Assembly: GCA_002293545.1 (NCBI GenBank)
Contig: DBDL01000100.1
Coordinates: 434 to 13,609 of the forward strand
Source of the DNA: Lachnoclostridium sp. UBA933
GTDB taxonomy: Bacteria; Bacillota; Clostridia; Lachnospirales; Lachnospiraceae
Length of the DNA stretch: 13,176 bases
Reading direction: 5' to 3'
The notes under the pieces are model-generated. The model was not told where the DNA came from and did not search any database. It was given only the letters and a program-made list of their open reading frames with translations. Shown piece by piece: positions 9,126 through 13,176 of the stretch; position 1 is the first letter of the stretch; each line of letters starts with the position of its first letter. The position numbers were made by a program, and so were the translations under genes.

Positions 9126-9154
9126 AGTTTAGCATGGGCGACATGAAAAGTCAA
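9126..9154 (-). promoter_or_regulatory. sigma-70 promoter of the small RNA
   Basis: On the minus strand TTGACT (9154-9149) and TAAACT (9131-9126) are separated by exactly 17 bases. Transcription would begin near 9119-9120. A small palindrome, ACTG-TTTT-CAGT (9128-9117), spans the end of the -10 box and the start point and could be a binding site or chance. This is the clearest promoter in the window. Confidence 0.75.
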
Positions 9155-9225
9155 TACCCTTCCCAATACTTCTGCTGCTGTTTTCAATGTTAGTATACGT
9201 TGTTGCTAGGAAAAAATGTACATCC

Positions 9226-9246
9226 GAGCCAATAACGGCTCTTTTT
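9226..9246 (+). terminator. orphan + strand intrinsic terminator
   Basis: GAGCC (9226-9230), loop AATAAC, GGCTC (9237-9241), then TTTTT (9242-9246). The shape is that of a short Rho-independent terminator for a + strand transcript. No + strand gene lies upstream of it here; it precedes the tape-measure fragment and is probably left over from phage DNA. The stem is only 5 bp, so activity may be weak. Confidence 0.5.
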
Positions 9247-9272
9247 ATATTCAGAGAAAAGCGGTGGAAATT

Positions 9273-9383
9273 ATGGCATCAAGGATTCAGGGTATTACGG
9301 TTGAAATAGGCGGTGACACAACAAAGCTTTTGTTCCTTTTTATCCCTTTGGGTTCCGACGGAGTTGTATCTTTGAAATCTTAG
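9273..9383 (+). pseudogene. phage tail tape-measure protein, N-terminal fragment
   Basis: A 36-codon frame beginning MASRIQGITVEIGGDTTKL. This opening closely resembles the highly recognisable N-terminus of tape-measure proteins from Firmicutes siphophages (pattern MA-x-RI-x-GITVEIGGDTT-x-L), which normally run on for many hundreds of residues with coiled-coil and membrane segments. Here it breaks off after about 19 residues into an unrelated hydrophobic stretch (LFLFIPLG) and stops at TAG 9381. GGTGG (9263-9267), a few bases before the ATG, could be the old ribosome binding site. It lies antisense to the lar genes, 12 bases beyond the larB stop. I judge it dead phage DNA; the recognition is from memory of the family, over a short stretch. 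Confidence 0.65.
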
Positions 9384-9395
9384 GATAGACAGGAA

Positions 9396-10142
9396 TTACT
9401 GATGATTTATCATACTGGCAAGATAACCCGCTCCGAAACCGTTGTCAATGTTTACAACGCTGACGCCGCTGGCACAGGAGTTCAGCATGGAAAGCAATGC
9501 GGATAACCCGTGAAAGGATGCGCCGTAACCGATACTCGTAGGGACGCCGATAACCGGACAATCTGCCAGGCCGCCTATGACGCTTGTAAGTGCGCCCTCC
9601 ATTCCGGCAATGGAGATGATAACCTGGGCGTCCATTATCGTTTCAAGTTGTGACATGAGTCTGTGCAGTCCGGCGACGCCGACGTCGTACAGACGGACAA
9701 TCCGGTTGCCGAGAGCTTCCGCTGTCAGTGCCGCTTCTTCCGCTACCGGAATATCGCTGGTACCGCCTGTGGCAATGACAATTTTTCCGCATCCGTCGGG
9801 TTCGGGGATTTTGCCGATGATTCCGATTCGTGCCGCTTGGTTGTATGTAAGCGGTACGGCTTTCTTTATGTCTTTCGCCGTTTCCGCCGGCAATCTTGTA
9901 ATCAGTATCAGCTTTTCGCTTTTTCTGCGCATAGCAGAAACAATGCCAATAATTTGCTCCGGTGTTTTTCCCGCACCGTATATAACTTCGGGAGTGCCCT
10001 GACGGAACTCGCGGTGGTAATCGGGTTTGGCATAACCCAAATCTTCAAATGGTTCCGTATACAATGTTTTCAAGGCTTCTGCGGGGGACAGTCCCCCTTT
10101 CTGGACTTCCTGTAAAAGTTTTAAGGTATCTTGTTTATTCAT
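9396..10142 (-). CDS. larB: LarB, NaAD carboxylase/hydrolase for NPN synthesis
   Basis: First enzyme of nickel pincer nucleotide synthesis. It carboxylates the pyridine ring of nicotinic acid adenine dinucleotide at C5 and releases AMP, giving pyridinium-3,5-biscarboxylic acid mononucleotide. The 248-residue protein has a helical N-terminal part and a C-terminal domain resembling PurE (AIR carboxylase). Visible: VIYGAGKTPEQI (53-64), ATGGTSDIPVAEEA (124-137), AGMEGALTSVIGGLADCPVIG (about 179-199), PTSIGYGASFHG (201-212), and LNSC (220-223), whose Cys223 fits the conserved cysteine near 221 in the L. plantarum enzyme that reacts with the pyridine ring. Its ATG (10142-10140) lies inside the last codons of larE, an 8-base overlap, so the two are translationally coupled. 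The gene is full length; foreign DNA begins directly after its stop. Confidence 0.95.
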   Translation of the reverse strand: MNKQDTLKLLQEVQKGGLSPAEALKTLYTEPFEDLGYAKPDYHREFRQGTPEVIYGAGKTPEQIIGIVSAMRRKSEKLILITRLPAETAKDIKKAVPLTYNQAARIGIIGKIPEPDGCGKIVIATGGTSDIPVAEEAALTAEALGNRIVRLYDVGVAGLHRLMSQLETIMDAQVIISIAGMEGALTSVIGGLADCPVIGVPTSIGYGASFHGLSALLSMLNSCASGVSVVNIDNGFGAGYLASMINHQ

Positions 10143-10890
10143 GATGCCGCCGTCCTTCCAAATCCATAAGTATTATCCCAAAATAGGGCTTTATGGCATT
10201 CCTAATCATTTCCCGCTTTTGAACCGCTCGTTCCATTTGCCCTTGCGGGAATTGCAGCTTTGCGGCGTTATCCAGCACACGGACGCGAAAGTCAGTAAAG
10301 CCTAATGAAAATAGTATGTCCTCCGCTTTTTCCACACGTTCCAGTAATTCTGCCGTAATCAAATCGCCTGCCGGGATACGCGTGGCAAGACAGGCATAAG
10401 AGGGTTTGTTCCATGTAAATAATCCGGCATCCTTTGAAAGACGGCGTACCTCATCCTTGGTTATTCCGCACTCACGCAGAGGCGAACGGACAGAAAGCTC
10501 TGTTAAGGCTTTCATGCCGGGGCGGTCATTGATGTCATCGGAAGCGTTCGATCCGTCGATAATCAGCGGAATGCCGTCCGTCTGTGCCTGTTTTTGCAGC
10601 AAACCAAATATGGCGGCTTTGCAATAATAACATCGGTTGGGGGGATTGGCAGTAATCTGCTGATTTCCTAAAATATCCGTTTCCAGTACCGTAATGTTCG
10701 TTCCGATCTGTTTTGCCAGCCGATGGGCATCTTTCTGTTCGAATGCCGGCTGAAATGCCGTTTTTACAAAACAGGCTTTCACTTTTGCGCCATATCGTAA
10801 TCCGGCATAAAGCAGATAGGAGGAATCCGCGCCGCCAGAAAATCCAAGTAAGACGGAGGGGTTCTCCATGAAAAATTTCTCCAAATTCAT
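10135..10890 (-). CDS. larE: LarE, sulfur transferase for NPN synthesis (three-Cys type)
   Basis: Converts both carboxylates of the LarB product to thiocarboxylates by adenylation and sulfur transfer. It is an ATP pyrophosphatase of the PP-loop group, 251 residues, with the PP-loop SGGADSS at 18-24. The L. plantarum enzyme gives up the sulfur of its own Cys176 and is used once. Here the matching cysteine is Cys167 in ACLATR, and there are two more, Cys87 and Cys90, in RCYYCK, where the L. plantarum protein has no cysteines (WYYAKK). That three-Cys set is the pattern of LarE proteins that carry a [4Fe-4S] cluster and can act repeatedly, so I infer the cluster-dependent type. AGGTGAT precedes the ATG at good spacing. 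It follows nikO by 17 bases and overlaps larB by 8. Confidence 0.95.
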   Translation of the reverse strand: MNLEKFFMENPSVLLGFSGGADSSYLLYAGLRYGAKVKACFVKTAFQPAFEQKDAHRLAKQIGTNITVLETDILGNQQITANPPNRCYYCKAAIFGLLQKQAQTDGIPLIIDGSNASDDINDRPGMKALTELSVRSPLRECGITKDEVRRLSKDAGLFTWNKPSYACLATRIPAGDLITAELLERVEKAEDILFSLGFTDFRVRVLDNAAKLQFPQGQMERAVQKREMIRNAIKPYFGIILMDLEGRRHHE

Positions 10891-10907
10891 AATATCACCT
10901 TTTCGTT

Positions 10908-11599
10908 CTATAATCCAAATTCCTGCATAAGCTCGTGGTTATGAAACAGCGGCGGTTCACCGTCAGCCATAAGGCGTCCGTTTTTTAATACAATCACTCT
11001 ATTGCAGACTTCCGCCGCAAATACCATATCATGTGTTGCAATTATTTTTGGGTGTTTCAGATTTTTCACCGTACCGGTCAGCAGGCGCTTGGCTTTTGGG
11101 TCAAGAAAGGCGGTCGGCTCGTCAAACATCAGGAAAGAAGGTTTCATAGCCAAAACCGTTGCGATGGCTGCCATACGTTTTTCACCGCCGGATAATTTTA
11201 AGGCGGAACGGTCTTTCAGATGGGTGATGTTAAGTTTTTGCAGTGTTTCATCAACACGGGTTCTGATTTCTTCTTCCGGCAGACCAAGGTTACGGCATCC
11301 AAAGGCAATGTCATCGTAAATGAGCGGCATAAACAATTGGTCGTCGGGATTTTGAAATACCAATCCAATCTGCCTGCGGACAGCATGGATTGTTTTTCTG
11401 TCAAGCGGTATCCCGTTTATTTCAATCGTACCGGATGCGGTTTCAAGGATACCCGTAGCGGCAAGAAGGAGTGATGTTTTTCCGGCGCCGTTTTCACCGA
11501 TCAGGGCAATATTTTCACCCTCATTCAGAGTAAAGCTCAAATCGTCAATCGCTTTTGTTCATCCGGATAGGTAACGGTTACGTTATTTATTTTGAGCAT
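10908..11599 (-). CDS. nikO: nickel ECF transporter ATPase NikO/CbiO, frameshifted near 5' end
   Basis: ATP-binding subunit that powers the nickel (or cobalt) ECF importer. GGGAGG (11613-11608) precedes ATG 11599, which gives MLKINNVTVTYPDEQK and then a TGA after 20 codons. One base away in frame the expected continuation KAIDDLSFTLNEGE runs to the stop at 10908. The break is at a short A-run (T4 on the + strand, 11553-11556); one more A, or a -1 slip, restores a normal ABC start. In the restored ~230-residue protein: Walker A GENGAGKT (35-42), Q-loop VFQNPDDQ (81-88), signature LSGGEKR (136-142), Walker B FLMFDEP (156-162), switch His190 in ATHDM. A TTG at 11540 would give an ATPase without its first beta strand and has no ribosome binding site. 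The start lies inside the end of nikQ (17-base overlap). Metal choice, nickel over cobalt, is inferred from the lar context and NikMN. Confidence 0.85.
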
Positions 11600-12398
11600 G
11601 AAAAAATCCTCCCAATAATTTACCGAATGAAGCATTGATATCAGTGAAACGAAAAACGATACAGAGGAAACAGACGGAAAATAAATAAAGCCAATCCTTT
11701 TGTTCTGCCGGTCTGCCGTTTTTCGGCAAGGTTTGCAGAGCGTATCCCCTGCATTTCATCGCATGATAAACGCGTTCCGCCCGGTCAAAGCTGCGAAGCA
11801 GCAATTGTCCCGCAAAGCTTCCCATATCACGCATTTTAATCCCGCGGCTTCCGGTGCTTCGTAAGGAATAGGCAATATACATAGAATGTGCTTCCTCAAA
11901 CAATATACCGATATAGCGGTAAGTCATTTCAAAAATGACAACAAAGATATAAGGAACCCGCAGGCGGCGCATAGAGAGCGTAATTTCCGCAAGCGGCGTA
12001 ACGGATACAAAAAGCAGCACACCCATTACACAAAGATATGTCCGGAATAAAATAGTGAAAAAAGAGATCACTCCGTAACTGACAGCAATACCGCATATTG
12101 TAAATGCAGGTGCGCGGTCAAATATGATATTGGAAATTCCGGCAAAAAAGCAAAACGGAAGAGCAAGTAAAAACCGTTTCATTAATACCGGATAAGGGGT
12201 TTCAGAAATAACCATCAGAAGCAGGGGATAAAATATATAAGGAATCAACCGGCCGATGGCATATCTGTCAAATGATGCGATTGTTATAATGAAAACAGCC
12301 GTTGTAAACAATTTGACCGTTGGATGAATGCGGTGTATCCATGTATGACCGCCCGCCAATTGTTCCAATACATACAGTTCATGTGTCTTACTTTTCAT
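11583..12398 (-). CDS. nikQ: nickel ECF transporter membrane subunit NikQ/CbiQ
   Basis: EcfT-type transmembrane coupling subunit, which links the ATPase to the substrate-binding component. The 271-residue protein has hydrophobic spans at about 30-46, 50-66, 76-96, 104-135 and 230-255, and two cytoplasmic coupling helices carrying the EcfT signatures: AYSLRSTGSRG (176-186) and AMKCRGY (213-219), the Ala-x-x-x-Arg-Gly type motifs that dock into the ATPase. An HP-x-x-K element near the N-terminus (25-29) is also typical of the family. The ATG at 12398 overlaps the end of nikMN by 11 bases, and the 3' end overlaps nikO by 17, so the order nikMN-nikQ-nikO is one tightly coupled unit. Confidence 0.92.
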   Translation of the reverse strand: MKSKTHELYVLEQLAGGHTWIHRIHPTVKLFTTAVFIITIASFDRYAIGRLIPYIFYPLLLMVISETPYPVLMKRFLLALPFCFFAGISNIIFDRAPAFTICGIAVSYGVISFFTILFRTYLCVMGVLLFVSVTPLAEITLSMRRLRVPYIFVVIFEMTYRYIGILFEEAHSMYIAYSLRSTGSRGIKMRDMGSFAGQLLLRSFDRAERVYHAMKCRGYALQTLPKNGRPAEQKDWLYLFSVCFLCIVFRFTDINASFGKLLGGFFHAQNK

Positions 12399-13176
12399 TG
12401 TTTGCTTTATGCCGTTTTCTCACCTTGGCGATTGTAAATGCGGCGGCTCCCGCCAGCATAAATGTCAATACGCCGCCAATAATACCGGAAACGGCTGTTC
12501 CTGCGCCGGAATCATTTTCTCCGGCATTTTTCAGATTATAATCAGGCAGGAAAGCGGTTGAGTCTTGTATCTGTTTTACATTTTCAAGGGCGGAGTATTC
12601 GGTTTCAAGCTCGGCTGTTCCCGTAACCTTTTCCATTGCCCATTCCAGTCCGTCAGGATGGGAAGAAGCGAACAGGGAAAAGACACCGCCCAGTAAAATA
12701 GTAACAACGGCAAAAATGAGGATTACTTTCTTTATGGTGATATTGTTTGAAAGTGCTGACTTACGAAAGGTACTTTCCATGATTTCCGGACGCATCTTAT
12801 ATACGAAGCCAAGCACGGCGGCGGTAATAACTCCCTCAGCAAGCCCAATCACAAGATGAATCGGCTGCATGAAAAGCATAAAGGCTGAAAACGGAAGTTC
12901 CGAAATGCCGGAACCCCACGTTTCAAAAACCACACTAAAGGCACCGAGCTGCAGACTGACCATAACGGCAAGTAAGGAAGCCGCTGTGAGTTTTCCCGCC
13001 GTTATTCCTTTTCTCATAAAGGGTTTAAAAACCAACGGGTAAATAAGCAGGCAAGGGATAACGCCTAAGTTGAATATATTGCATCCGAGAGCAAGCAATC
13101 CTCCGTCGGCAAAGAAAAAACATTGGATAATCAATACGACAGATAAAGAAATGAGTGCGGGAAAACCGCCGAGTAA
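12388..13176 (-). CDS. nikMN: nickel ECF transporter substrate subunit NikMN fusion, 5' end outside window
   Basis: Substrate-capture component of the nickel importer. The frame is open through the right edge, adding 14 codons (LLGGFPALISLSVV) upstream of a TTG at 13134 that is internal. The missing N-terminus would carry the metal-binding MHIPDG start of CbiM/NikM. Visible: FFADGGLLALGCNIFNLGVI, a conserved NikM/CbiM core segment, then several membrane spans; PIHLVIGLAEG; and after a linker (MRPEIMES) a NikN-like tail with one membrane span, SSHPDGLEWAMEKVTG, an extracytoplasmic loop of about 50 residues, and a last membrane span with a basic end (RKRHK). The PDGLEW motif and the fused NikN part favour nickel over cobalt, where CbiN is separate and differs. 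The gene ends with an 11-base overlap with nikQ. Confidence 0.9.
   Translation of the reverse strand, partial: LLGGFPALISLSVVLIIQCFFFADGGLLALGCNIFNLGVIPCLLIYPLVFKPFMRKGITAGKLTAASLLAVMVSLQLGAFSVVFETWGSGISELPFSAFMLFMQPIHLVIGLAEGVITAAVLGFVYKMRPEIMESTFRKSALSNNITIKKVILIFAVVTILLGGVFSLFASSHPDGLEWAMEKVTGTAELETEYSALENVKQIQDSTAFLPDYNLKNAGENDSGAGTAVSGIIGGVLTFMLAGAAAFTIAKVRKRHKANNEK

Noticed and set aside
8837..9187. 116-codon minus-strand frame as a protein gene
   Set aside because: Its upstream half reads through the small-RNA promoter, hairpin and terminator; only the part from ATG 9025 resembles a known protein, and that part is the broken Abi_2 gene.
10908..11540. TTG at 11540 as the true nikO start
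   Set aside because: It has no ribosome binding site and would remove the first strand of the ABC fold; the strong site and ATG at 11599 encode the missing N-terminus one frame away.

Overview
The window looks like chromosomal DNA of a Clostridia-type Bacillota. The reasons are strong GGAGG/GAGGTGA ribosome binding sites, tightly packed and overlapping genes, a type III glutamine synthetase, a hexameric Clostridium-type NADP glutamate dehydrogenase, GatCAB, and an ECF-type NikMN-NikQ-NikO nickel importer next to lar genes. I cannot name a genus.

Left part (1-6512, + strand): a nitrogen/amide cluster in the order gdhA (5' end outside the window), gatC, gatA, gatB, glnN. GDH turns 2-oxoglutarate and ammonium into glutamate. 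GlnN turns glutamate into glutamine. GatCAB uses glutamine to amidate Glu-tRNA(Gln) and/or Asp-tRNA(Asn). The supply and use of glutamine are therefore encoded side by side. A short, possibly structured leader precedes glnN.

Middle (6513-7235): a lone + strand hypoxanthine-DNA glycosylase (UDG superfamily) starts at TTG, possibly coupled to a tiny upstream reading frame. It converges on larC across a perfect 14-bp inverted repeat.

Right part (7236-13176, - strand): read in its own direction, nikMN (5' end outside the window), nikQ, nikO, larE, larB, then larC. This is nickel uptake plus the full set for making the nickel pincer nucleotide (NPN) cofactor. The first five genes overlap or nearly abut. 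nikO carries an apparent one-base frameshift near its start. LarE has the three-cysteine pattern expected of the iron-sulfur-cluster type. No LarA-type racemase is in the window.

The lar genes are interrupted between larB and larC (8478-9395) by about 0.9 kb of foreign debris. It holds (i) an Abi_2/AbiF-family HEPN ribonuclease gene with its middle deleted and its frame lost, (ii) directly upstream of it, an apparently intact small-RNA gene of about 68 nt with a near-consensus promoter, an 8-bp hairpin and a U7 intrinsic terminator, matching the known pairing of abiF genes with a small structured RNA, and (iii) on the opposite strand, the first ~19 codons of a phage tail tape-measure gene and an orphan terminator. 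This decayed RNA-toxin module, whose RNA gene still looks functional, is the most interesting part of the window.
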